40,423 bases of DNA from Terriglobia bacterium. GTDB taxonomy: Bacteria; Acidobacteriota; Terriglobia; Terriglobales; Acidobacteriaceae. The stretch lies in contig JAIQFA010000045.1 of NCBI GenBank assembly GCA_020073525.1, forward strand, positions 1 to 40,423, given 5' to 3'. Below, piece by piece: positions 32,802-40,338 of this stretch. The translations under genes and the position numbers were made by a program. How positions within the stretch are numbered: position 1 is the stretch's first letter; the number at the start of each line of letters is the position of its first letter. The notes beneath the pieces are model-generated. The model saw only the letters and a program-made list of their open reading frames with translations. It had not been told where the DNA came from and did not search any database.

Positions 32802-33860
32802 TCAGTCAATGACCCTCAGCAGGTCCTCGCCGCGCGCGGCGCCTTGATATCCCGCTCTGCCCGATTCGCGGTTGGCGAGCGCCCGCAGTTTCGTTTCGCC
32901 GCGCTCTACGTAGCGGCCAATAGCCTTTGACGCCCAAAAGATATGCCCCGCGGTGAGCGCGCCTGCAATCTTTCGATTTCCTACCGCAGCCAGCCCCATC
33001 GAAGCGATGCAACCGCAGCGCGAACAGTCCGGGTCACCACCAAACTGGCAAGGTTCGACTCGCGTCGTGAAATCCGCCGAGAGCGTGCGCGTCGTCTGGG
33101 CGAAGATGCAGCGATCGGGCGACGAAGGAGGCGACAGGAATTCCTTGATCACTCCTTCCGGCATGTCGAGTTTCGGATAAGTGCGCCGCGTTCGCAGCAG
33201 AATCTCGACCACTCGTCTGCGGTCATCAGTCGTGAGGCATTCGGCATTTGCAGCGCCGAGTTGCGGAGTGAAGGTGCTCATCCAGATTTTTTTCACCGCC
33301 GGATTAGCCGACCAGAAATCAACGAACTCAGGGATGTAATCGTCGCGCCTCACCATCGCGCTGGTGATGGTGCAGTGCACGACCACCTGCTGACCGGCGA
33401 TATTACGGAGTATCCGCTCGTAGGTGGCGGGCTTGCGGCGCTCGTCGTGCTCCGGTTGCAGACCGTCGATGGAGACCACCAGTTGCAGGTTGCGCAGCGC
33501 AGCCCACGATGGCGAGATTGGACGGAACGCGCTCGTTACCAATTGGACGTGAGCCCGCTTGACCAACTGCGGCAGCAGCACGTCGAGTTCGCGGTAGCGG
33601 ACCAGCGGATCGCCGCCCACGATCGACAAGTGCAACGGCTTGTATTCATCCATCAACTGGAGCACGCGCGAGATCAGTTCTTCGCCCTTGAAATCGGCGA
33701 GGCTCCGCAAGTTCGTTGTCCCAAGATGAGCGTCTTCATAGGCGTAGCATCCCGGACAACGCAATGGGCATTCTCGAGTGATCTCCAGCGAAAGAGACGG
33801 GACTTGACCTCGCAGAATACGACCCCAGGTGTGTAAAACTGACGCGACCCTTAACTGCAT
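32802..33860 (-). CDS. Radical SAM protein with C-terminal cysteine cluster
   Basis: A 352-residue radical SAM enzyme. SLEITRECPLRCPGCYAYE carries the CxxxCxxC cluster motif near residue 30-40, and SIVGGDPLVRYREL corresponds to the GGE-like SAM-binding motif. A C-terminal group of cysteines (RCIFAQTT, VEPCQFGGDPDCSRCGCIAS) suggests a SPASM-like auxiliary iron-sulfur cluster. SPASM proteins usually modify peptides or make cofactors, but no precursor peptide or partner gene is adjacent, so the substrate is unknown. The ATG at 33860 has GGGAAACA upstream, a moderate ribosome site. It is divergent from the DUF6580 gene across a parS site. Confidence 0.9.
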   Translation of the reverse strand: MQLRVASVLHTWGRILRGQVPSLSLEITRECPLRCPGCYAYEDAHLGTTNLRSLADFKGEELISRVLQLMDEYKPLHLSIVGGDPLVRYRELDVLLPQLVKRAHVQLVTSAFRPISPSWAALRNLQLVVSIDGLQPEHDERRKPATYERILRNIAGQQVVVHCTITSAMVRRDDYIPEFVDFWSANPAVKKIWMSTFTPQLGAANAECLTTDDRRRVVEILLRTRRTYPKLDMPEGVIKEFLSPPSSPDRCIFAQTTRTLSADFTTRVEPCQFGGDPDCSRCGCIASMGLAAVGNRKIAGALTAGHIFWASKAIGRYVERGETKLRALANRESGRAGYQGAARGEDLLRVID

Positions 33861-33972
33861 TGTTTCCCGGTTTAGATGCGGCGTGACGGGTGGAATGTCG
33901 AAAAAAAAACAAAAATCTGGGGGAAGGAAATTTCGCTCTGCCTGTAAGTTCTTGATTTTCTTGTGCGCTTAT

Positions 33973-33988
33973 TGTTTCACGTGGAACA
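33973..33988. promoter_or_regulatory. ParB-binding parS site
   Basis: TGTTTCAC-GTGGAACA is a 16-base near-perfect palindrome (one mismatched pair) matching the chromosomal parS consensus TGTTNCACGTGAAACA at 15 of 16 positions. It lies in the intergenic region between the divergent radical SAM and DUF6580 genes, where it can be bound without affecting coding. parS sites normally cluster near the replication origin, so this part of the chromosome may be within the origin-proximal domain. No parA or parB is in the window. Confidence 0.85.
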
Positions 33989-34061
33989 AACACTTCGTCT
34001 CGCGCTTGACCGCAACCTTCCGAACGCGCAACAATCCGTAGGTCGACTTCTTGAGGTGAAC

Positions 34062-34589
34062 ATGCTGGCTTATCTATTTGTCATTTTTGCAGTGGTGGCG
34101 CGGATGCCGTTCATGCCGCATCCCTGGGGATTTACTCCGGTAGCGGCGGCGCTGCTGTATTTTGGCGCGCGCGGATCGCGCCGTCAGTTGTGGGTGCCCT
34201 TTGCACTGCTGGCCGTCTCTGACGTCATCCTCACCAAGTTCGTGTACTCCTATCAATTCTCCTGGGACCACTATGTGACTTGGGCGTGGTATGCGGCGAT
34301 CTTATGGCTCGGCACTAGTCTGCGCGAGAATTCCGCATGGCTCCGCGTCGCGGGCGCCGCTCTCGCCAGCTCTGTTTCGTTTTTCGTTGTCAGTAATTTT
34401 GCAGTGTGGGCTTGCTGGAGTATGTATCCGAAGACTCTTGCTGGCCTCATGAGCTGCTACGCCGCCGGAATCCCGTTCTTCCGCCGCGGAATTGCCGGCG
34501 ATATGCTTTTCACCGCAGTTATGTTCGGATTGCCCGCGGTCGCAGCCGTGATCTCCCGCTCCAAGCCGCACGGAGCCGCGGCGGCGTAA
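34062..34589 (+). CDS. DUF6580-type integral membrane protein
   Basis: A 175-residue hydrophobic protein starting at ATG with GAGG about 5 bases upstream. It has four to five helices, with typical features RMPFMPHPWGFTPVAAALLYFGAR near the start, AVSDVILTKFVYSY and SNFAVWACWSMYPKTLAGLMSCYAAGIPFFRR. These match the DUF6580 family of small membrane proteins. Function is unknown. An upstream ATG at 33963 would cover the parS site and lacks conservation, so it is rejected. The following DUF4260 gene lies on the same strand. Confidence 0.85.
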   Translation: MLAYLFVIFAVVARMPFMPHPWGFTPVAAALLYFGARGSRRQLWVPFALLAVSDVILTKFVYSYQFSWDHYVTWAWYAAILWLGTSLRENSAWLRVAGAALASSVSFFVVSNFAVWACWSMYPKTLAGLMSCYAAGIPFFRRGIAGDMLFTAVMFGLPAVAAVISRSKPHGAAAA

Positions 34590-34641
34590 TCGGCGTTGGC
34601 CATCAATCACAAGCCTGGAAGGCGAAACGGATTAATCCGAA

Positions 34642-35004
34642 ATGTTCGCTAGACCTGGGGTCCTATTGCGTATCGAAGGAGCGGCCCTATTTGCGCTCAG
34701 TTTGTACCTGTACCGCTCGACGGGAGCAAGCTGGGGATTATTCTTCCTGCTGTTCCTCTGGCCCGACCTCTTCATGCTGGGCTATCTCGCCAATGCGCGG
34801 TTTGGTGCGAGTCTCTACAACATAGCCCACATCATCGCCTTCCCCGTTGTACTCGCGGGAGTGTCGTTTGCACTGCATTGGACGAGAGCTTTGCCGTTTG
34901 CGCTGATCTGGTTGGCGCACATTGAGTGCGACCGCGCGCTTGGTTATGGTCTGAAGTACCCGACTCTTTTCAAGGACACACACCTGCAAAGGGTAAACGC
35001 CTAG
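34642..35004 (+). CDS. DUF4260-family membrane protein
   Basis: A 120-residue protein with four hydrophobic stretches and the family signature: LLRIEGAALFALSLYLY, WPDLFMLGYLANARFGASLYNIAHI and HIECDRALGYGLKYPTLFKDTHLQRV at the C-terminus. DUF4260 proteins are widespread and uncharacterised. The final four bases overlap the convergent DedA-like gene. No strong ribosome site precedes the ATG. It may be cotranscribed with the DUF6580 gene. Confidence 0.92.
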   Translation: MFARPGVLLRIEGAALFALSLYLYRSTGASWGLFFLLFLWPDLFMLGYLANARFGASLYNIAHIIAFPVVLAGVSFALHWTRALPFALIWLAHIECDRALGYGLKYPTLFKDTHLQRVNA

Positions 35005-35648
35005 CCGATCAATCGAGTCTCTTCCGAGCGCAGATTGGACTCCGAGCGCCGCCTCATCCGCCGCCAGATCAGCCAGCCCCCCACCATCACTCCCACCCCA
35101 ACCAGAATCCACACAAAGTGATGTGCGAAAAGGCTCCCCGCGAGCGTCACAATCTGCGGACCGAACCAAAGCGTGAGCAGGGCCTCAATCAGAAAGCGCA
35201 CAAAACGTCCCGCAAAAATCGCCAGCAAGAAATGCCCGAAGTTCATCTCAAAGGCCGCGGCTGCCAGCACCACAATTTTGAAAGGCGTGGGCGGCGGCAA
35301 CATCGCCGGAAACATCAGCGCCCAGAACTCATGATGATCGAAAGAGGCGTGAATCTTCTCGAACCGCTCCGCGGAAAGCCGCTTGCGCAACAGCACCTCG
35401 CCGCCCGTATATCCGATGACGTAGAGAACGATGCTTCCGAGCGCCCCGCCGGCCGAGGCCAGCAGCACATACATCAGAAAGCGTGAGCGATCGTTGTACA
35501 CATAGCCCATGAAGATCGCATCCAGCGGCAAGCCCATGAACGAGCCGTCCACGGCCGCAAACGCAAGCATCCCCCAGGGCCCCAGAGGAGCAAGGACGTG
35601 CTTGATCCACTCGCCGTACGCGTGGACAAAATGTTTGATCTTGGTCAA
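35001..35648 (-). CDS. DedA/YqaA-type (VTT) membrane protein
   Basis: A 215-residue membrane protein of the DedA/SNARE-associated superfamily. The pattern FAAVDGSFMGLPLDAIFMGYVYNDRSRFLMYVLLASAGGALGSIVLYVIGYTGGEVLL, then MFPAMLPPPTPFKIVVLAAAAFEM, fits YqaA-like members, which take part in membrane lipid handling. A C-terminal helix ends in basic residues (WLIWRRMRRR). The only upstream start is TTG at 35648 without a ribosome site, so the true start is uncertain. It overlaps the DUF4260 gene end by four bases. Confidence 0.85.
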   Translation of the reverse strand: MTKIKHFVHAYGEWIKHVLAPLGPWGMLAFAAVDGSFMGLPLDAIFMGYVYNDRSRFLMYVLLASAGGALGSIVLYVIGYTGGEVLLRKRLSAERFEKIHASFDHHEFWALMFPAMLPPPTPFKIVVLAAAAFEMNFGHFLLAIFAGRFVRFLIEALLTLWFGPQIVTLAGSLFAHHFVWILVGVGVMVGGWLIWRRMRRRSESNLRSEETRLIG

Positions 35649-35680
35649 GTGAGTGAGACTAGTTTACGCGAGAAGCGGAG

Positions 35681-35760
35681 AGCGTCGTTGGTCGACGGCA
35701 GGACATTTCTCTGCGAACGCGGGCGACTCGCGAACGACTGACGACCATCGACTAGCGACC
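35681..35760. repeat. GCGA/GACGACC-rich degenerate repeat stretch before mog end
   Basis: A run of short recurrent units (GCGAACG, GCGACTCGCGAACGACTGAC, GACCATCGAC) in the gap downstream of mog; its right end includes the last codons of mog. The texture resembles the GCGAACA units in dnaG. Weakly defined. Confidence 0.35.
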
Positions 35761-36273
35761 TTCATGCCCCGTCCGCCCCGCAATCAACTCCAGCGCGTGC
35801 GGCAGCAAATCAATCACCGCCTCGAGCGACTCAACCGCTCCCGCCGGACTTCCGGGCAGATTCAGGATCAGGCTCGTGCCCCGGACACCACAGACGGCGC
35901 GGCTCAGGACCGCGAAGCGCGTTTTGCGCGTGCCTTGCAAACGCATCTGCTCCGCGATCCCCTCTACCAGGCGATCGCACACCGCGGTCGTCGCTTCCGG
36001 CGTCACGTCGCGGGGAGCGATTCCCGTCCCGCCTGTAGTGATGACCAGGCGAGCCGAGCGACACAACTCAATCAGTTTTTCCTGGATCGCGGCGCGCTCG
36101 TCGGCAACCACGCTGCGCACCAGCACCTGAAAATTTCTCCGGTCCAGCGCTTCCGCCACGGCCGGACCGGAGAGATCCACCTTTTCGCCGCGCGAACACG
36201 AATCGCTGACCGTCAGTACGGCCGCAGTCTTCTTATGCAACGACGAATCAGGTGTCGAGGAGGACATCTTCAC
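35752..36273 (-). CDS. mog: Molybdopterin adenylyltransferase/MogA-MoaB type
   Basis: Transfers AMP to molybdopterin before molybdate insertion. The 173-residue product has the signature [18 protein letters not shown] and the C-terminal [27 protein letters not shown], both typical of MogA/MoaB. The ATG at 36273 is followed by another in-frame ATG two codons later. The first 26 bases lie inside the 3' end of the REC-DUF4388 gene, which suggests translational coupling. With moaC and moeA upstream on the same strand it completes a molybdenum cofactor set. I cannot tell MogA from MoaB by sequence alone. Confidence 0.93.
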   Translation of the reverse strand: MKMSSSTPDSSLHKKTAAVLTVSDSCSRGEKVDLSGPAVAEALDRRNFQVLVRSVVADERAAIQEKLIELCRSARLVITTGGTGIAPRDVTPEATTAVCDRLVEGIAEQMRLQGTRKTRFAVLSRAVCGVRGTSLILNLPGSPAGAVESLEAVIDLLPHALELIAGRTGHEGR

Positions 36274-37006
36274 CTTCAGCCGCCGCGTCCCGCTGCGCCT
36301 CGTCCAGCAGACGCAGCCCTTCCATCAGCAGGCCCTGCGTGTTCAGCGTCGTTGTTTCCTGCGACGATTTGCCGTTGAAATCAATCTGGAAGTTTCCTTC
36401 CGTCCAGCGCAGCACTTTAAAAACCGCTTCATCTCCCGTGATCGGGCCATACACCGCGTGCTTGGCCTGCCCCTGGCTGAAATAAATCTCGCATTTGTCA
36501 TCGCCATTGGTCATGGTGAGCAGACAACTCTTGCGCCCCATCTCCAACGATTGCACCAGGTCGATCACGTTCATCTGCGACAAACTGCCGCGCAACACAC
36601 CATCGGTCGAGGCTGCTTTGCTCAGCTTCTCGAGCGCGATCCGGTCCACCACGCGCTTGATTTTGTGGGTAGCATCTTTCAGGAAGAAAGGTTTCTCGAG
36701 ATAGTCTTCGATCGGATCCTGCATCGACAATCGCTCGCTGATGTCGGCCTTGCTGGCCATCAGGATCACCGCGATGCTGGCGGTGGCGGGCCTGCTCTTC
36801 AATTTTTCCAGCAACTGCCGTCCGTCCATGCCCGGCATACGGTAATCGCAGATCATCACATCCGGCAGGTCATCGACTGCCTTCAACAAGGCATCGGCGG
36901 CATCGGTAGCGACTGTGACTTCGCCCATGACCGAGAGCGCATGCTGCAGCATCCCGAGCACCATCGGGTTGTCGTCCACCAGCAGGATTTTGACGTTGGT
37001 TGCCAT
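36248..37006 (-). CDS. Response regulator with DUF4388 (PATAN) output domain
   Basis: A 252-residue protein. The receiver domain has DD at 11-12, phospho-acceptor D54 in [13 protein letters not shown] and the EKPF lysine near 105. The C-terminal half (about 135-235) is a DUF4388/PATAN domain: [57 protein letters not shown] and [17 protein letters not shown] proteins take part in protein-protein signalling for surface motility and polysaccharide control. The gene sits between moaC and mog and overlaps mog by 26 bases. A link to cofactor biosynthesis is not established. Confidence 0.92.
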   Translation of the reverse strand: MATNVKILLVDDNPMVLGMLQHALSVMGEVTVATDAADALLKAVDDLPDVMICDYRMPGMDGRQLLEKLKSRPATASIAVILMASKADISERLSMQDPIEDYLEKPFFLKDATHKIKRVVDRIALEKLSKAASTDGVLRGSLSQMNVIDLVQSLEMGRKSCLLTMTNGDDKCEIYFSQGQAKHAVYGPITGDEAVFKVLRWTEGNFQIDFNGKSSQETTTLNTQGLLMEGLRLLDEAQRDAAAEGEDVLLDT

Positions 37007-37020
37007 AGCTTCGTATCAGG

Positions 37021-37073
37021 GCATCGCTTTAGCGATGCCAACTTCGCTCGTTATCAAAAACCCCTTTAGGGGC
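37021..37073. repeat. Family C hairpin pair with TTTA loops
   Basis: GGCATCGC-TTTA-GCGATGCC (37021-37040) and CCCC-TTTA-GGGG (37062-37073) lie between moaC and the response regulator gene. The layout matches the TGAA-loop pair at 6339-6392 with other stem sequences. Confidence 0.75.
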
Positions 37074-37108
37074 TGGACTCCGGCATCCGAGTTTTCAGCC
37101 GGCGAAAT

Positions 37109-37591
37109 CTATTTCCGCTTGCCGCTTCTCTGGTAGTTTCCGCTCTTGCCGCCCGACTTCCGCTCCAGCATCACTTCGCGGATTTCTATGCCCTTGTCGA
37201 GCGCCTTGCACATGTCGTAGACCGTGAGCGCCGCAACGCTCGCCGCTACCAGCGCTTCCATTTCCACACCGGTCTCCGCCGTGGTCTTTACTTTTGTGGC
37301 AACAGAAACGCCATTCTCGCACACGCTTAGGGTGACAGCAATGTGCGACAGGGCCACCGGATGGCACATCGGAATCAACTCCGCAGTACGCTTTGCCGCC
37401 ATGATGCCCGCGGTGCGCGCTACCTCCAGCGGATCGCCCTTCGGATTATTGGGCAGCGCCCGCAGCACCTCGGGCGACATCAGCACAAACGCGCTGGCCT
37501 CCGCTTCCCGCGCGGTTCGCGTCTTCGACGACACGTCCACCATGCGGGCCTGGCCCTGCGCGTCATAGTGGGAAAGCCTTTTTTTCGGCAT
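37109..37591 (-). CDS. moaC: Cyclic pyranopterin monophosphate synthase
   Basis: MoaC makes cyclic pyranopterin monophosphate from the MoaA product, the first step of molybdenum cofactor synthesis. The 160-residue product has PMCHP (catalytic loop), TGVEMEALVAASVAALTVYDMCKA with the conserved Glu-Met and Asp-Met-Cys-Lys, and a typical basic C-terminus. The length matches the family. It follows moeA by 39 bases. The ATG at 37591 has no clear ribosome site. Confidence 0.97.
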   Translation of the reverse strand: MPKKRLSHYDAQGQARMVDVSSKTRTAREAEASAFVLMSPEVLRALPNNPKGDPLEVARTAGIMAAKRTAELIPMCHPVALSHIAVTLSVCENGVSVATKVKTTAETGVEMEALVAASVAALTVYDMCKALDKGIEIREVMLERKSGGKSGNYQRSGKRK

Positions 37592-37630
37592 CGCTAACAG
37601 GTTATCGCACCCACGCCAGGCATCGCATCT

Positions 37631-38998
37631 TCATCGCATCAGTAATGACACCCATTCTCCGGCCTCGATCCGCTCGCGATCCGGCGGAATCACGACATAA
37701 CAGTTCGCCCGCGCCAGCGTAGCGACGTCGCCCGATCCCTGCCAGCGAGCCAGTTCCACCTTGGCGTTCGCAAACTCTCCCGAAAGGACCGCTGGAAGAA
37801 ATCTCTTCAACCCTGTCTTCGTCCGTATCTCCGATTGCAGGCGTGCACTCAGAAAGATCAAGGGCTGCGGCGTCATGCCGGACAGGGCTTCGATCATCGG
37901 CCGAGCGAACAGTTCGAAGGTCACCATGGTCGAAACTGGATTCCCAGGCAGCCCAAAGAAATGCTTCTTGTGTGGCGCGGACACTGATACCCACGCGGAT
38001 GCAGGTTTCGCTGCCGACACGCGGACAGGAGTGTCAGCGCCACACGAACCGAAGACCACCGGTCGCCCCGGCTGAATCTCCGCGCCAGTGAAATAAAATT
38101 CGGCCTTCAACTCCGCGAGAACCTGTTCCACCAGATCGTATTTCCCCATGGAGACGCCCCCGGTCAGCAACAGAAGGTCGCAACTCAATCCTTCCTCGAT
38201 CAATGCGCGCAGCCGCCGGGGCTCATCTGGAGCAATCGCCAGGCGCACGGCCTCCGCGCCGGCATTCTGAACCTGTGCCGCCAGGGAATACGAATTCGAG
38301 TTTCGTATTTGCGCTGGTCCCGGCATGGCGTCAATCTCCACCAATTCATCGCCCGTCGAAAGTACCGCTACACGTGGTTTGCGGAAGACCGGCAACCGGG
38401 TTTTCCCGACCGAAGCCGCAATTGCGATGCCCGTGTGATCCAGCTTCCTTCCCCGATCGAGCAGCAGTTGTCCCGCACGCGCTTCTGCCCCGCGCGGAAC
38501 AAAATTCTCACCGCTCTTCACGCTACGTTGAATCTCCACCAATTGGGTGCCCCATCCTAACGTCGCGTTCTCTGCGGCGTTAGGGTAGGGACGTTCTACA
38601 ACCGACGTGTGCTCCACCATCACCACCGCGTCCGCTCCCGCCGGCAGCGGCGCCCCCGTCATGATCGAGACGGCCTGGTCGCGATTGACCGTGCAGGTTT
38701 CCGGCGAATCGCCGGCCTTAATCTCCCCGATCACTGCCAGCCGCGCCGGAACCCGCTCCACATCCGCCGCGCGCACCGCGTACCCGTCTCGCGTCGACCG
38801 CGCAAACGGAGGAAAGTCGCGATCGGCCAGAATCGGTTCGGCCAGAACTCGTCCCAAGGCCGCAAGCAGATCCGCCGTCTCCGTTTCTCCTGGATGCACA
38901 CCAGCAGCATGCTGCTCGACCAAGTGTCGAGCCAATTCAAAGCTCACCACTCGAGCTGAAACAGCTCCGGGAGATGTGGAATGAGGAAGTGAAGACAT
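37631..38998 (-). CDS. moeA: Molybdopterin molybdenumtransferase with two repeat-encoded inserts
   Basis: MoeA inserts molybdate into adenylylated molybdopterin. The product is 455 residues, longer than the usual about 400. Motifs are FARSTRDGYAVRA (65-77), TGAPLPAGADAVV (114-126), STGDEL (214-219), TGGVSMGKYD (279-288) and GLPGNPVS (349-356). Two extra segments explain the length. Residues about 137-153 (RPYPNAAENATLGWGTQ) precede the VEIQRSVKSGEN block. Residues about 319-346 directly precede the FGLPGNPVS block. Each is encoded by a palindromic repeat (38545-38590; 37970-38045). I chose ATG at 38998; an upstream start at 39067 would add residues encoded by another hairpin repeat. moaC lies 39 bases downstream. 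Confidence 0.95.
   Translation of the reverse strand: MSSLPHSTSPGAVSARVVSFELARHLVEQHAAGVHPGETETADLLAALGRVLAEPILADRDFPPFARSTRDGYAVRAADVERVPARLAVIGEIKAGDSPETCTVNRDQAVSIMTGAPLPAGADAVVMVEHTSVVERPYPNAAENATLGWGTQLVEIQRSVKSGENFVPRGAEARAGQLLLDRGRKLDHTGIAIAASVGKTRLPVFRKPRVAVLSTGDELVEIDAMPGPAQIRNSNSYSLAAQVQNAGAEAVRLAIAPDEPRRLRALIEEGLSCDLLLLTGGVSMGKYDLVEQVLAELKAEFYFTGAEIQPGRPVVFGSCGADTPVRVSAAKPASAWVSVSAPHKKHFFGLPGNPVSTMVTFELFARPMIEALSGMTPQPLIFLSARLQSEIRTKTGLKRFLPAVLSGEFANAKVELARWQGSGDVATLARANCYVVIPPDRERIEAGEWVSLLMR
37970..38045. repeat. Inverted GTGTGGCGC repeat embedded in moeA
   Basis: TGTGGCGCGGACACTG (from 37971) and the inverted GACAGGAGTGTCAGCGCCAC (ending 38045) form two related arms, 25-28 bases long, with about 20 bases between. 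The arms share TGTGGCGC-GACACT with a few differences. The element is in frame within moeA. Confidence 0.8.
38545..38590. repeat. GGGTGCCCCATCC-type hairpin embedded in moeA
   Basis: CCTAACGTCGC-GTTCTCT-GCGGCGTTAGG (38556-38584) is an 11-bp stem with one wobble pair. It is flanked by GGGTGCCCCAT on the left and GTAGGG on the right, and sits in frame in moeA. Confidence 0.8.
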
Positions 38999-39030
38999 GC
39001 AGGAATCATACCCCGACGAGCCTCCTCGGG

Positions 39031-39082
39031 GGCTAAAGCCTGCGTCTTTATTGGCCCTGAGCGGCACGGCTGAAGCCGTGCC
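39031..39082. repeat. Family C hairpins upstream of moeA
   Basis: GGC-TAAA-GCC (39031-39040) and GGCACGGC-TGAA-GCCGTGCC (39063-39082) lie in the gap between moeA and the pilT-family gene. The second shares the TGAA loop and spacing with 6373-6392 but has a different stem. Confidence 0.8.
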
Positions 39083-39148
39083 CTTCCCAAAACCATTCGT
39101 GAGATAGTATCCAGCTGCGAATGCCCAGCGACGAAACGTCAGAGCGTT

Positions 39149-39187
39149 GAGAACTGCTTCTTCTGAGAACTGGGAACTGAGAACTGG
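39149..39187. repeat. GAGAACTG tandem repeat
   Basis: Irregular units of TGAGAACTG / GGAACTGAGAACTGG fill the stretch just before the stop codon end of the PilT-family gene. Slippage-type repeat; no function seen. Confidence 0.6.
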
Positions 39188-39192
39188 ATTTC

Positions 39193-40338
39193 TTACCGTG
39201 CCAGCTCTTGCCCAAGCACCGTGGCATTGCTGGCAAAGCAGAGACCGGTTTCCAGATCGACCAGGCCGGAGCGGACCAGTTTCGCGATCTCGCCATCGAA
39301 GTGCTGCATGCCTTCATTTTCGCTGGCCTTGATCGCATCCAGCAGAGTGCGGCCCGGGCGCTCGCCTTGTTCGACGATGTCGCGAGTGCGGGTGTTCGAT
39401 TTCAAGATTTCGACGACCGCGACGCGATCGCCGCCGTCCGTGCGTGGGATCAGCCGCTGGGCAATGATGTAGCGAAAAGTCTTGGCGAGACGCTCTCGGA
39501 CGGATTGCTGTTCGGCAGCGGCGAAGTTACCGATGATGCGCTCCACCGTCTTGGAAGCATCGACGGTATGCATGCTGGAAAGGACGAGGTGGCCGTTTTC
39601 CGCCGCTTCGAGAAGAATCTCGAACGTCTCACGATCACGGATTTCGCCGATCATGATCACCCGGGGGGCCTGACGCAATGCCGCGCGCAGTGCCAGGGTG
39701 AAATTCGGCGCATCACTGTGCAACTCGCGCTGGTGTACCGTCGATTTCTTGTGCTTGTGCAGAAACTCAATCGGATCCTCGACTGTCAGAACGTGATAGC
39801 AATACTCGCTGTTAATGCGGTCAATCAGCGCGGCGAGGGTGGAGGACTTGCCCGAGCCAGTGCCTCCTGTTACCAGGATGATCCCGTTGCGGACCTTGGC
39901 TGCCTCTTCCAGTTGCGCAGGCAAACGAAGCGAACTGAAGGTCGGGATGACGGTCGGAATCACGCGCATCACAATCGCGCAACTTCCACGCTGGATAAAA
40001 ACATTGACCCGGAAGCGGGCCATTCCCGGCAATCCGTAAGAAACGTCGCAGGAGCCTTGCTCGCGCAGCGTGTTGATGGCTTGCTTGTTGGTGCCGATCA
40101 GATCGGCGGCAATGCGGCGCGTGTCATCCGCCGAAAGCATGCCGCTCCCGGCGATTTCAACTGCCGTGAGTTGTCCGTGAATCTCGACTTGGGGTGGGCG
40201 GCCAGGCGAAAAAATCAGATCGCTAACCTTCTCCGAGGCGCGCAACATTCCGGCCAGCAAAACCGGCGTCGGGATCGAGCCAGTTCCACTGATGCCCTCG
40301 AACGCAATCGCAATCGGGGAGTTCCCCGGAGCAGCCAT
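39193..40338 (-). CDS. PilT-family type IV pilus retraction ATPase
   Basis: A 381-residue secretion-type ATPase. It has the Walker A box TGGTGSGKSST (157-167), the Asp box with LTVEDPIEFLH (184-194), Walker B VIMIGEIRDRET (227-238, catalytic E232) and His box GHLVLSSMHT (249-258). The length fits PilT (about 340-380), and PilB-type N-terminal domains are absent. The canonical C-terminal AIRNLIRE of PilT is not clear, and the LRQDPD motif is LRQAPR here, so it could also be a PilU-like paralogue. It would pull pilus fibres back, driving twitching. The ATG at 40338 has GGGAG about 9 bases upstream. A repeat stretch lies just after the stop codon. Confidence 0.93.
   Translation of the reverse strand: MAAPGNSPIAIAFEGISGTGSIPTPVLLAGMLRASEKVSDLIFSPGRPPQVEIHGQLTAVEIAGSGMLSADDTRRIAADLIGTNKQAINTLREQGSCDVSYGLPGMARFRVNVFIQRGSCAIVMRVIPTVIPTFSSLRLPAQLEEAAKVRNGIILVTGGTGSGKSSTLAALIDRINSEYCYHVLTVEDPIEFLHKHKKSTVHQRELHSDAPNFTLALRAALRQAPRVIMIGEIRDRETFEILLEAAENGHLVLSSMHTVDASKTVERIIGNFAAAEQQSVRERLAKTFRYIIAQRLIPRTDGGDRVAVVEILKSNTRTRDIVEQGERPGRTLLDAIKASENEGMQHFDGEIAKLVRSGLVDLETGLCFASNATVLGQELAR

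Noticed and set aside
33963..34061. Upstream start extending the DUF6580 gene over the parS site
   Set aside because: The ATG at 34062 has a good GAGG site and gives a normal family N-terminus; the extension lacks features.
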